Source: Acanthosepion pharaonis (Eukaryota; Mollusca; Cephalopoda; Sepiida; Sepiidae). From it: 64,000 bases of DNA. The stretch's first letter is position 1, and every line of letters begins with the position of its first letter. This document shows, in pieces, positions 11,140 through 20,640 of the stretch. The stretch spans positions 62,001 through 126,000 of the forward strand of contig CAHIKZ030002641.1 of the NCBI GenBank assembly GCA_903632075.3, written 5' to 3'. A program made the translations under genes and the position numbers. The notes under the pieces were generated by a model. It was given only the letters and a program-made list of their open reading frames with translations. It did not search any database and was not told the DNA's origin.

Positions 11140-12345
11140 CTAGAGTCTAATAACGTGAAGCCCAAGGAGACAGTCTTTTTGCTTGCAAAGAGACGGCTCC
11201 CTAGACCGAATATACAAAGACTCAAGTACCCTCAAATGAAATGGAGAGTGCGAACTGGACAGTACGATAAACCAATTCGGACAGAAGTTCTTCGCACAAT
11301 CCCTGCAATTTATTAAATGTTCAGTGATCGCTGACCCGGAAGTATTAACCAACTGGCTCTTACGAGCAGCCGGATTAAGAACTCGCAATGGGACATGTTG
11401 CCTGATCCTACAATCTAAACGTTGGGAAGTCCTTCCTATGTAGTTGCTACCGCAACCACATTTAAAAGAATATATCACGGAAGAAACATGAAGGGGAGGA
11501 AGAGGATCCTTACGCATAGAGGGAAAGGCAGAACGAGTCGCAAAATGAATCCTTAGTTGAGCAGAAAAATAGCAGTGATGGACAGCAGACAAGACCCGCC
11601 TAGCCACAAGCTCGCCAATAAAAGGAAGCCGCAAGTAAATAGGACATTTCTGAACTAAGTATTGTTTTTCCTTTCGAAAATTAATAATTTTATCACGCAT
11701 GACACTATCAAGAATATCACTAGGATATCCATTTTTTAATAGAGTGCAGTGGATAAAATCCAATTCTTCATCCAAATATTGTTCGCTGCAGATCATCAAG
11801 GCCCTATGACTTAAGGTCTTGATGAGATTGATTTTGAGCTTTCTGGGACAAAATGAGTTCCAACGCGTATACAGACCAGAAAACGTTGGTTTGCGAAACA
11901 CCGAAGTAAAAAATTGAGAAGGAGTCCGATGCACAAGGACATCAAGAAAAGAGAGACAAGAATTAGACTCCTTTTCGATGGTAAATTTCAAAGATGGATG
12001 AAGTTGGTTCATAACTGTGAGAAAGGAATCAGCTTCCACTTCACTATTAAAAAGACAAAATGTATCGTCCACATACCGACGGTACATAGACGGTGCATTG
12101 TCATAAGTGAGAAGGGACGACTCATAAAAGCCGACAAAAATGTTGGCCAAAGCGGGACCCAAGGGGGAGCCCATAGCAACCACATCAATCTGTCTGTACA
12201 TAAAATTGTTAATTGTTAACTCCACAAACATGGTAGCGAATTGCATAAGCTCAACAAACACATTTTCTGGGATATCCGGAGGTGACAAACTACTTCGATA
12301 TAACATTATATATATAGTGAACAATAATTTGCTGCCCCTATACAC
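11140..12345 (-). CDS. Penelope-like element RT plus GIY-YIG endonuclease, 5'-truncated
   Basis: The 401-residue open frame encodes the C-terminal half of a Penelope-like reverse transcriptase and its linked endonuclease. RT motifs visible are YRQIDVVAMGSPLGPALANIF (about residues 50-70) and the catalytic YRRYVDDTFCLF (about 88-99). A linker leads to the GIY-YIG domain: VIYSFKCGCGSNYIGRT (about 286-302, GIY replaced by VIY), the Arg-bearing RLDCRIRQH, and a conserved Glu in VLESLYIRSREPSL near the end. RT motifs upstream of the MGSPLGP box are absent. The first 20 or so residues (YRGSKLLF) are translated from the pLTR-like arm, so the element is truncated and fused to its terminal repeat. The frame is intact from there, suggesting a fairly young copy. 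It cannot be autonomous, because the N-terminal RT is missing. Confidence 0.92.
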   Translation of the reverse strand: MYRGSKLLFTIYIMLYRSSLSPPDIPENVFVELMQFATMFVELTINNFMYRQIDVVAMGSPLGPALANIFVGFYESSLLTYDNAPSMYRRYVDDTFCLFNSEVEADSFLTVMNQLHPSLKFTIEKESNSCLSFLDVLVHRTPSQFFTSVFRKPTFSGLYTRWNSFCPRKLKINLIKTLSHRALMICSEQYLDEELDFIHCTLLKNGYPSDILDSVMRDKIINFRKEKQYLVQKCPIYLRLPFIGELVARRVLSAVHHCYFSAQLRIHFATRSAFPSMRKDPLPPLHVSSVIYSFKCGCGSNYIGRTSQRLDCRIRQHVPLRVLNPAARKSQLVNTSGSAITEHLINCRDCAKNFCPNWFIVLSSSHSPFHLRVLESLYIRSREPSLCKQKDCLLGLHVIRL

Positions 12346-12519
12346 TAAATTTCTCTTTCGTTCTCACTCTCTTGAGATATATTAGAATTCAACTGCCGAA
12401 TCCTCCTGATGAATGGACTGAACAATTCCGGAAAAGTCCGTCCACGAAACTCCAGAGTCGGTCGAGGTGCGGAATATAACGTCAATCAGCTAAGTGACAA
12501 ATTCTATTTGTATTAATCC

Positions 12520-12525
<6 letters not shown>
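12305..12525 (+). repeat. Right pLTR-like arm of Penelope-like element
   Basis: Inverted counterpart of 9902-10135. It overlaps the N-terminal codons of the Penelope frame (through the TGCTGCCCCTATACAC phrase) and contains a near-complete hammerhead on the plus strand, antisense to the RT. A (TA)n array begins immediately after it. Confidence 0.7.
12401..12462 (+). ncRNA. Near-complete hammerhead ribozyme in right pLTR arm
   Basis: CTGATGA (12406-12412) is followed by a 5-bp stem II (TGGAC 12414-12418 with GTCCA 12440-12444) and a long loop, then GAAA (12446-12449). Stem III pairs ACTC with GAGT (12449-12452, 12455-12458) and C12459 gives the GUC cleavage triplet. The 10.1-11.1 pair is A/C, and stem I beside the cleavage site is only about two pairs, so activity is doubtful. 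The core bases needed for catalysis are all present. Confidence 0.5.

Positions 12526-12547
<22 letters not shown>
12521..12547. repeat. (TA)n microsatellite
   Basis: Alternating T/A directly at the outer edge of the right pLTR arm, mirroring 9868-9901. Confidence 0.9.
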
Positions 12548-12550
<3 letters not shown>

Positions 12551-12624
12551 TCTATATATATTTTATATATGTGCGGTGCTTATTGGAAAGCGCTCAATAT
12601 GAGTGATAGAGCTAACATATTTAG

Positions 12625-12722
12625 TTGAATGGATATGAGTTTGTGACCGTCGGTTTCACGCGTATGCGATGTTTGTCTGAGGATCGTATAAGCGTGAAAC
12701 TGCCGATTACAAACTCATATCC

Positions 12723-12728
<6 letters not shown>
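12625..12728. repeat. 100-bp palindromic element with hammerhead-like core
   Basis: AATGGATATGAGTTTGTGA...CGGTTTCACGC is repeated in inverted form as GCGTGAAACTGCCG...AAACTCATATCCATT. The whole element folds into a single long hairpin with a central GATGTTTGTCTGAGGATCG loop. A (TA)n run (12724-12755) follows immediately. It is a miniature version of the larger foldbacks. Confidence 0.75.
12671..12714 (+). ncRNA. Hammerhead-like motif, good stem I, weak stems II and III
   Basis: CTGAGGA (12677-12683) fits the CUGANGA consensus, where position 7 is variable. GAAA is at 12696-12699 and T12708 is the cleavage-site base. Stem I is a perfect 6-bp helix: GTTTGT 12671-12676 with ACAAAC 12709-12714. 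Stem II is limited to CG/CG and stem III keeps only its closing A-U pair, so it is likely inactive. Confidence 0.4.

Positions 12729-12755
<27 letters not shown>
12724..12755. repeat. (TA)n microsatellite
   Basis: Alternating T/A abutting the right end of the 12625 palindrome. Confidence 0.9.
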
Positions 12756-12758
<3 letters not shown>

Positions 12759-12987
12759 TAAATATAGTCTTAAAGTGTGCTATATTTATGGGATAAAGTA
12801 CTCAATATCAGAGATAGAGCGTGTGTAACTATAAAAGTGAACATAGAAGTCAACACTTAGAGGCGACAGTCTGTTTCATGCAATCGTCAGACCTTACGCT
12901 ATGAAATTGTTGAAACGCAACAGCTATTGAGGATTGACTTCGCAACAGTCGTAAAAGTTTGCGAGAATACCTTGATAATCCTTACTT

Positions 12988-13018
<31 letters not shown>
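12756..13018 (+). repeat. Repeat unit ending in (TA)n, first of two copies (other at 15897-16077)
   Basis: The part from about 12890 onward (ACGCTATGAAATTGTTGAAACGC, then GAGGATTGACTTCGCAACAG and GCGAGAATACCTTGATAATC, ending TACTTCAATATATA) is repeated nearly identically at 15908-16077. The earlier part has relatives near 17095-17150 and 52140-52310, joined by the GGCGACAGTCTGTT phrase. On the minus strand 12894-12861 has CTGACGA, GAAA and GUC with a 4-bp stem I (AGGT/GCCT) but almost no stem II, so it is a decayed hammerhead. Confidence 0.6.
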
Positions 13019-13021
<3 letters not shown>

Positions 13022-13087
13022 TGTGTCTGTGTGTGTGTGAGATAACGACGATATATAATTTTTCATATATCAAGAACAATATTGTTG

Positions 13088-13605
13088 GAAAAACGTTTCG
13101 TGGTGTGATGCGTTTCGTCTTTTAGGACTTCACCGTTACGTTCGTGTGTCTACACATGCGCACGAACGAGGGATACTGAGAATAATAAAAAAAAAACTTT
13201 TTGTATAAATTAGACGATATCATTTAGATTTATTCTTTTTGTTTCCATGACTTTTTATTATTAGATATCCTATACTGTAATAATAGCAGAATAGAAGATC
13301 TACCAGGTCTAATGAAATGTGAGAGCCAGGACGCAAATTTAATGTGGATTTGCGCCCTGGCTCTTACTTTTCATTATTCCTGGTAGATTTTTTATTATTA
13401 TAGTCTGGGATATCTAATAACAAAAGTGATGGAACGAAAAAGAAAAAGAATCTAAATGAAATCGATTATACTAAAAAAAAAATTTTTTTAAATTAAAATT
13501 GAAAAATTCCCAGCACATGTGTAGTCGCAGCAACATAATAAAATTTAGTCCGATGAAGTCCAAAAAGTCAAAACGCGTCACACGAAAACTTTTTTTTTAT
13601 ACTTT
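13088..13605. repeat. Large foldback element, arms about 240 bp, hammerhead-like box in each arm
   Basis: The two halves are reverse complements over most of their length around a centre near 13338. Pairs include CTTTTTGTTTCCATGAC with its diverged GTGATGGAACGAAAAAG partner, TTATTATTAGATATCC with GGATATCTAATAAC, and AGAGCCAGGACGCAAAT with ATTTGCGCCCTGGCTCT. The outer arms carry CGTCTTTTAGGACTTCA (minus-sense core GAAGTCC...GACGAAACGC) and CCGATGAAGTCC...AAAACGCGTC on the plus strand. Both are mutated hammerhead-like boxes. There is no coding content, so it was mobilised in trans if at all. Confidence 0.8.
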
Positions 13606-14093
13606 GTCTTTTTGTCGAAAATTACAACAGAAATATTTGGTCGAGATCAAAACAAGCAAATAAAATGCGCGCAACATCACGACCTAACATGCGCAAGTGA
13701 AATATTTGTGTGGTCGTCTATAAAGATTTTGTACGAGCGCGTCAATAACTGCAAACGCGTTCAGGAAAATTTCATTACGGATAGAATTTACTTACAGGAA
13801 CGATTAATTAGCTTATCTTCATACTCTGCCCGGTGGCAAACGCTGCTGGTGGCACCAGGTGTGGCGGTCCCGCCGTAGCCACCGAAACCGTGATATCACT
13901 CCTGGTCGGCGGCTGATGAAGACAGTGTATCGCACGTGCTAACACACGTTGTATGTTAAAAAAAATTGTTAATATAAGATATGTTATTATTTTCGAATAA
14001 ATTATATTTGCTCTACTCTGTATTGAGTACTCTTTTAAGAATAGTATGTTTTGGTTATTGGAATTCATTCCGTATACACCAATCCTATAATTT
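13606..14093. other. Intergenic DNA, no gene seen
   Basis: A GC-richer patch at 13825-13935 includes CTGATGA at 13911, but no GAAA partner follows in the right place, so no ribozyme is called. No exon could be supported. Confidence 0.4.
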
Positions 14094-14174
14094 ATATATA
14101 TATATATATATATACACAAATATAGGATTTTTGACTTTTTTGTCATCTGCCTCTAGTTCCTTCTGCATAAAAAT

Positions 14175-14237
<63 letters not shown>

Positions 14238-14447
14238 CACCTATTCTTATTGTACATTTTTCTGTTTTAATTTTGAATCTATGTGGAAAGCCTGAAGAGC
14301 AGGAGCGAAACTAATTGCTTCCCCCTTTTATTATTGTTGTGTTTTTTTTTATTATTTAATATTGTTTTAATATGTCTTGTAATATTAAATTTTATACTTT
14401 TATTTTGATCATTAAATTTTGTACCTATAAAAACGTCTTTAAAATAT

Positions 14448-14507
<60 letters not shown>
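14094..14507. repeat. Cluster of (TA)n arrays
   Basis: Four arrays at about 14094-14115, 14178-14236, 14442-14460 and 14461-14507, the longest near 58 bases, separated by AT-rich unique sequence. Open frames through them are Tyr-Ile repeats without meaning. Confidence 0.9.
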
Positions 14508-14508
<1 letters not shown>

Positions 14509-15896
14509 ATGGATATCGATATATTAATAGATTCGTTTGGAACAAAGTATAACAGCAATCTGTTGATCTTGTGAGCAAGAATTCTTTAAAGTCGAATGTT
14601 TCTGAAGATAGTGAATGGTGTCTGTGGATTTAACTAAAACATGTCGATTCTCCGACCAATCCAATGGATCAGAACTGAAATCATGGAATGTGCAAAATGA
14701 AAGAGTTTCTTCATGCAAATTTTTTTTTGAAAGTTTGTGGGTAAATAACAAAACCATCTGGGGAATTAAATGTTCACCATGCAGGCCAGAATGGACGACA
14801 CATACAACTTGACCAGCGGTTACCCCTGAGAATGGGTACAGAAAACAACTTTTTATTGACTTTTATTGCACTGGTAAGTGCTTTAATCAGTAAGGTGCTG
14901 TACATGTTAGACAGGCTCCTAATTAAACAGAATAGAAATTCAGATATTGTCAGAAACTGATTTATTTCCTCTTCGTCCCGTTGACTTAATTGTAGAATTC
15001 AAAAATAATCTGAGCTTTCGGATAAAAAAAAAAAACTCCAAAAAATGAGACGAAATGGAAAACTAGTCAAAAAAAAAAAAAAAAAAGCAACAATGATTTA
15101 TCTAAGAAAGTTGTATGACTTAAGACTATTATATAGTAACATTAATTCTTATTCTCGATTTCCTACAAAGATACAAGGAAGAAGATTCAATTAGTAGATT
15201 CATGGCAAACGAATGAGAGATAGATAAAATCGATAAAAGAAAGAAAAAAGATTAAGCAGCCTAATATGCCGGAGAACACGAGCGATGAAGGTAAAAAATA
15301 TTAGCGTTTTTGTACCATTTCTCCAGGCAGGATCGGCATGTCTAACTTGAAATTTAGCATTCAAAAGTCTGACATTTCTCTGGGCTGGGACAACGACAAC
15401 TGACGCTGGTGGGAAAATACGCAGTTATTTCAAGCCTTGAGACAAACCCAAATATATTTACTATTCTTTTAGTATATTCTGGTACATATAGTATAGTAGA
15501 GTCAGTTATTAGTATATTCTAGTACCTGACTGGAAAATTGGAGCACTCTATCCACAACAGATCGCTAAGTCATTCTTCTCTTTCCCTCTCTATTTCTTTC
15601 TCTGTCTATCTCTACCCCTGTCTCTATATCTCTATATATTTCTATATTTGTCTTTCTCCTCTCTCTCTCCCTTCTATTTCTGTCTGTGTGGGGGCTACAC
15701 ACGCGCGTGCATAGAAGGATATATTTATCATTTTTTTCATTTTGGTTATTTATTTCGGCCCCCTTGCAATCTTCTACGATAATAGGCTTGACACAAGGTC
15801 ACAAATGATGTGGAGTCCCGTGTACTTGAAAAGTTGAATCAAATCAACTGACAAGGAACGAAATTATGTTAATAAGTTAATATTTGTAAAATAAAT
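14508..15896. other. Intergenic DNA, no gene seen
   Basis: Contains A-runs near 15028 and 15071, a TCT/CTC-rich tract at about 15580-15690, and a short SINE-C-like phrase (GACACAAGGTCACAAA) near 15790. A tandem AGTATATTCTGGTAC/AGTATATTCTAGTAC pair sits at 15470-15525. No gene was found. Confidence 0.4.
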
Positions 15897-16043
15897 ACTA
15901 TTTCCTCATTACGCTATGAAATTTTTGAAACGCGTCGATGATATTTAATATTTGGCAGTAGGGTACAAGTATGGGATACCTATTGAGGATTGACTTCGCA
16001 ACAGTCGTAAAGGTTTGCGAGAATACCTTGATAATCCCTACTT

Positions 16044-16077
<34 letters not shown>
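15897..16077 (+). repeat. Second copy of the 12756-13018 repeat, ending in (TA)n
   Basis: Shares ACGCTATGAAAT, TTGAAACGC, ATTGAGGATTGACTTCGC, AACAGTCGTAAAGGTTTGC and GAATACCTTGATAATCC with 12890-12990, in the same orientation and with the same (TA)n end (16046-16076). A 50-base insertion around 15930-15975 distinguishes the copies. Confidence 0.8.
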
Positions 16078-16079
<2 letters not shown>

Positions 16080-16083
16080 TCAT

Positions 16084-16126
16084 CCACAGACGGACTGTTT
16101 TGCTGGTTCACAGCTCTTCAGCGTGG
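16084..16126 (-). ncRNA. Hammerhead ribozyme motif with a core G-to-A change (probably dead)
   Basis: On the minus strand stem I is 5 bp (CCACG 16126-16122 with TGTGG 16088-16084, one G-U). CTGAAGA lies at 16121-16115. Stem II is a perfect 4-bp GCTG/CAGC with a TGAAC loop, and C16089 gives the GUC triplet. The GAAA box reads AAAA (16101-16098), so the catalytic G12 is lost. Architecture is otherwise complete, so this is a convincing relic that should not cleave. Confidence 0.55.
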
Positions 16127-16287
16127 CTAGACACCCGATTGTTTCAAGCCTGGAACAAAACATCAGTCAGATATTCTACCCCTAGGCCATCGTCGCACGT
16201 CGCAGAGAAAAAGAGAAACTTGTAACGTTTTTTTTTATATACGAAATACGCCAGTGTTCCGGAGAAAAATTCGTATTTGAAGATTAA

Positions 16288-16289
<2 letters not shown>

Positions 16290-16330
<41 letters not shown>
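16290..16330. repeat. (TA)n microsatellite
   Basis: About 40 bases of alternating A/T between unassigned AT-rich flanks. Confidence 0.9.
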
Positions 16331-16378
16331 CATAATGAGAAGCCACGTATACTTTCTTTAATGTATATATAGTTTAAC

Positions 16379-16631
16379 AAAAAGTTTCAAATTAAAAATT
16401 ATTAATGTTTTATTTTTGAAAGTATTTATTTATTTATATATATATTTGATATTTCAAATTGACCTCAATTTTCATCGCGAAGAAATAACTGTTTGCCAAC
16501 AAATAAATTAAAATTTTAATTTATTTTTTGTTATTTTTGATGAAAAATTGAGGTGTTTTGAAATATCAAATATATATATAAATAAATAAATACTTTCATA
16601 AAATAAAACATTATAATTTTTAATTTGAAAC

Positions 16632-16679
<48 letters not shown>
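16379..16679. repeat. AT-rich foldback (arms 97 bp) plus (TA)n tail
   Basis: Positions 16379-16475 and 16541-16637 pair as inverted repeats. Landmarks are AAAAAGTTTCAAATTAAAAA with its complement at the right end, GAAAGTATTTATTTATTTATA with TATAAATAAATAAATACTTTC, and GACCTCAATTTTCAT with ATGAAAAATTGAGG. The loop is about 65 bases. A (TA)n array starts exactly where the right arm ends (16637-16679). No hammerhead core is visible in it. Confidence 0.85.
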
Positions 16680-16682
<3 letters not shown>

Positions 16683-17288
16683 GGTAGAACAACGAAACTT
16701 TAATTTGCACTTCGAACGTAGGTATATGTATATTTATTAATATGTAGAAATTTTGAAAAACAAACAAAAATCCATAAATGTAGTTAAAATGAAAGAATTG
16801 TCGACGTCAGACGTTTCGGTTTTAATAAACCATTTTCAAGACAAAATTCATTAAAATACAAATTCAGTTCAATATGACGAAAACGATGGACATAAAAACA
16901 CAAGTCTTATCCAAGAGTAAAACAGATATTAATATATACAACTTAGCTCTGTCTAACCACATTGTTTCTACATATTAAATTGAGTAAATACTTATTCGCT
17001 TACTTGTGTATGCTCGCTAACGCACGTATATACGGTTGCTAATATCTAGTTATTTGATTTATCTACGTCAATATATATATATATATATATATATATAAGT
17101 GTACATTGAAGTCAACACCCAGAGGCGATAGTCTGTTATAGTTACGTACGTTCTATCCCTGATATTGAGCACTTCAACTCATAATTTTACCTTACCTTAA
17201 AACTATATTTTATCATATTTTATTATATATATATATATATATATATAAGCATTGTATAGGTATCAACGCTGAATGGCAACAGTGTGTT
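16680..17288. other. Intergenic DNA with a Penelope-type tail fragment and two (TA)n arrays
   Basis: At 16800-16850 the minus strand reads TCTTGAAAATGGTTTATT, AAAACCGAAACGTC, a box of the CTGATGA/GAAAC type with two core changes. (TA)n arrays lie at 17071-17096 and 17223-17248. CAGAGGCGATAGTCTGTT (17119) links this part to the 12756 repeat. Confidence 0.5.
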
Positions 17289-17445
17289 TCATGCTTAAAC
17301 GCAATTCTAATGTTCTAAAGATTGCATTCACTTATGCGTAAATACCCCCGGGAAAGGTATGAATCCATCTCTTTGTCTTTCTCTACCTATGGGTTAAATA
17401 GCAAGACAAACTGAGCTCTTTAGCCTTGGTTGGCAACCAGTCGAA
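17289..17445 (+). mobile_element. SINE-B fragment
   Basis: Contains TGCATTCACTTATGCG, CCGGGAAAGGTATGAATCC, ACCTATGGGTTAAATAGC and TTAGCCTTGGTTGGCAAC, in the same order as 46570-46690. The tRNA-like head is missing. Confidence 0.65.
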
Positions 17446-18048
17446 TTCTATTTGACTGGTTGCCAAGACGAATGTTAATTCAAAACTTCAGGAGTTTTGT
17501 CTGCCGACCTTGTGGCTCACTATATACACTAGTTGTCTGCATTTGTTCCGATAAGTGTCTTTGATTCTTCACGATGTTTCCCATTAGTAATTAAATGATA
17601 TGTGCAGGGTGGGGGTGGTTGGCTGTTCGGTTCTAAGAACTGATCTGCTTGGAGAGTCTATCAGAAGTTTTACAATTTTTTAATAAGAAATAATTGGGTA
17701 AAATATTTACTCTTGTTTTCAAACAACTGTTTTAAATTCGAGTTCAGCATTTCTTAATATTTCTCAAGTTGATAATTTATATTTGATGTGTGCAAAAGTG
17801 TACAGCTCTCCTACTTGTGATCCTTAGACTGCTTCACAGTTTAAAACTGATTTTTCACTCAAAACTTCTCTACTTCTATATAAAAAATACGAATGTCAGT
17901 GTGTCACTGTGTCACACTTTTTAAACTTTACTCTTAGAGGCCGTGGCCCAATATATCATACCATTTTGGAATCAGGCCGACTCTGTGAGCAAATTAAAAA
18001 CATTGTGGGCCGGATCCGGGTCCGAAATCCTGAAATTTGGAATTCACA

Positions 18049-18083
<35 letters not shown>

Positions 18084-19375
18084 GCGGTTGTTTTCGGCGT
18101 TTTTTGTTTTTTGTTCTTTTTGGGTTTTTTCCTTGATTTTTTGCGACAATTTTATTTGTACGTTAACAATTTTTATAAGTTAGGAATAAACTTGGGAATA
18201 ATCGAAATTAATTGTGAAATCCAGCGAAAGTTCCCCATGAAATAAAAATAATTGTTTGTACGGAAAGTAAAGACCTACGTACATCAAATTGTCTTTAAAT
18301 TAAGTGGCGACAGAAGAATTATCAATGAACTTTTAAAAGGTAAGATTAAATATTAATGCAATACTTAAATGCAGCAATCAATTTTGAGTTCTTCTGTAGT
18401 TTATTGTTGCCTATCACATCTACTCCTCCCTATCTCTTGTGATGAAGGCCTGATCAAGATCCCTCCGCAGAAGCTAGCTTAAATACCGCCCAATAGGGCA
18501 GCTTTTAAGCTAGTATCTAATAAAACTGAATAAATATAATAAAAAGCTGAAACAATTTAACATTCAATATTTATTTATATTTTTATATTATTTTTAACAT
18601 CTTACATAATGTTCTTACGAAAATATAAAGTATTTTCCTAATGTTCTTGTTGATATCTCTTGATTTTAATTTAGTCTAACACCATGGTTCCCAACATGGA
18701 GCAATTTGATTTTTAAATTCGAGAAAAGTGAATTTTTTTCTCGTGAGTATGAGAGTGTAAGTGCGAGTTAATGCATATGGTACATACAGTATACATACAT
18801 AAAAATATTTCTGCGTATGTATGTACATGTGTAATTACATATAGATTGCATATATTAGTAACAATATTTTTTATAAATATTGTAAAATTCTAAAATTAAA
18901 CGATAATACTATTGCATATTTGCAATCACAAGTTCTTAAGGAAAGTTAATGTTAATGGCCTTCCAGGCTTCCTCCGCGTAAACAGCAATTCACATTTTGA
19001 ATAATAAGAATTATATATCACAAAGGAGGCATCAGGATTTTCGAGAGGCTTAGGTGAGGAATAGCGAAAAAAATTGGTTTAGAACCACAAGGTTACAAGA
19101 ATGAAACACCAAGTATACCTGCTCATAAAATCAGCATTCTATATACGTTTATTTTACGTAGGATTGAACCGCGATGCGTGTTATCGGAGAAAAATATACA
19201 ATTATCTCATCTATGAGCCTTTGAAAATGTCTGACATTTAATAAATTTAGCTATAGTCTGGCAAATAGGATTCAATTCACATCGGTTCCTGAATGTAGGT
19301 TTCATTTTTATCTATCTGCTCTTTTGCTTCATTATTTAATATAACTTTTATGTAATATTTACACTATTTACATTC
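17446..19375. other. Intergenic DNA, no gene seen
   Basis: Has a T-run of about 30 bases (18051-18080), an imperfect (TACATA)n patch at 18778-18850, and otherwise unassigned AT-rich sequence. A CAGTCGAATTC/CAACCAGTC inverted repeat sits at 17435-17465, at the end of the SINE-B copy. Confidence 0.4.
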
Positions 19376-19460
19376 AGACTATTATCCTCCTCTTTGTTGT
19401 GGTCGTTATCTCAATGTTTCGGCCGCTGTGCTCTCTGGCCTTCATCAGGTGTATATCGAT
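19376..19460 (-). mobile_element. SINE-A tail fragment
   Basis: Plus-strand text ATTATCCTCCTCTTTGTTG, ATGTTTCGGCCG and CTGGCCTTCATCAGGTG is the reverse complement of the SINE-A tail. Here the core reads CTGATGA on the minus strand rather than CTGAAGA. Confidence 0.65.
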
Positions 19461-19584
19461 CTGTATAATCTACAGGGAATTCAACAACTAAATAAACTGA
19501 AGCTCAAGGATTGAACTAACTCACAATCAACTATGTCACTAAATTCACAAAGCCACGCTTTAATCTGCTAGGCTATTTCACGCA

Positions 19585-19663
<79 letters not shown>
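19585..19663. repeat. (CA)n microsatellite, about 78 bp
   Basis: The longest CA array in the window, almost perfect. Confidence 0.95.
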
Positions 19664-19667
<4 letters not shown>

Positions 19668-19734
19668 AACATTTCAAGCTTAAACGTAATTGTGTGGCAG
19701 ATGAAACAATATCGCCGCTGTGTGTTGACCTCAA

Positions 19735-19819
19735 TGTCAACTTTTATATTTATATACGCTCTGTCCCTAATATCGAGCACTTTAACTCATAAATATAGCA
19801 TATTTTAAAACTATATTTT

Positions 19820-19868
<49 letters not shown>

Positions 19869-20002
19869 CTTGAATAAAATCAAAAGTAAAACAGCCAACA
19901 ATTTCGTCCTCTGAGGGACTTTATCAAGGCAAATGTCTCTCAAAGGACTTTGGCTAAGATAGGTTTTTTTTGTCTTTATTGGGATTGTCCTTTTCCAGAT
20001 AT

Positions 20003-20045
<43 letters not shown>
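19735..20045. repeat. Repeat segment with two (TA)n arrays and a hammerhead-like relic
   Basis: (TA)n lies at 19825-19864 and 20006-20042. Between them the minus strand reads TTGATAAAGTCC, CTCAGA, GGACGAAATTG, a 4-bp stem II and GAAA with two changes in the CTGATGA box. A related box occurs at 52725-52765. CTGTCCCTAATATCGAGCAC ties it to the element at 17150. Confidence 0.5.
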
Positions 20046-20048
<3 letters not shown>

Positions 20049-20449
20049 CTCTTGAAAATTTATTTGTTCTTTTAATATTTCTCTGTGAACTGGCCAACCC
20101 ACACTCTTTCTCATTTGCTGTTTGACCTGTTCCAACACACATAGCCATAAGCTTGGGAGGGTCGCGGGATGTAATCTGATAGATAATTCTACTTCTTCAT
20201 TGGCGCCAACCTTCCAAAAATCGCTTCTTTTTTTTTTCATTTTTAGGACACAACGCACCTTAAACTTTCTAAAAAAGTAGTTCACATTTATTCAAGAATG
20301 GCAGTTACATTATTAACCCCCGGCCTGAATACAGGCATTTGAATTGCACGTGCTCTTTAACGCTCTACTTCTAACGTCTCCGCTTAAACTCCGAAATTTT
20401 ATTTACTAAATTTTATTTTTTCAATAATATTTGATAAGTTCACCTATCG

Positions 20450-20640
20450 TCCAGTTACACTCCTCTCGGGTCTTTTGTACAGGAGTAAAGGTTTATTCAT
20501 TGTTTCCTGTTTAGGATTTGTTTTCCGGTTCCTTCTCCTAAAGTCTTCCCATTCTCTTTCACTCCCAGTAACTTCATTGCGTCTTAGTGGCATTATCGCC
20601 TTGCTTGGTGGGGTGAAAGGATTTTTAAAAATTGGCCCCA
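20450..20640 (+). mobile_element. LINE 3' end fragment (LINE-1 local family)
   Basis: Ends CATTGCGTCTTAGTGGC, CGCCTTGCTTGG, GGGTGAAAGG and an A-rich tail. This is the same 3' terminus as at 30110, 38575, 42895 and 62290. It is a 5'-truncated copy with no coding content left. Confidence 0.65.

Noticed and set aside
11914..12219. 101-residue plus-strand frame
   Set aside because: Antisense shadow of the Penelope RT.
13911..13935. CTGATGA with nearby GAAAC, possible hammerhead
   Set aside because: The GAAAC lies upstream and no stem II or stem III pairing could be drawn for a permuted form.
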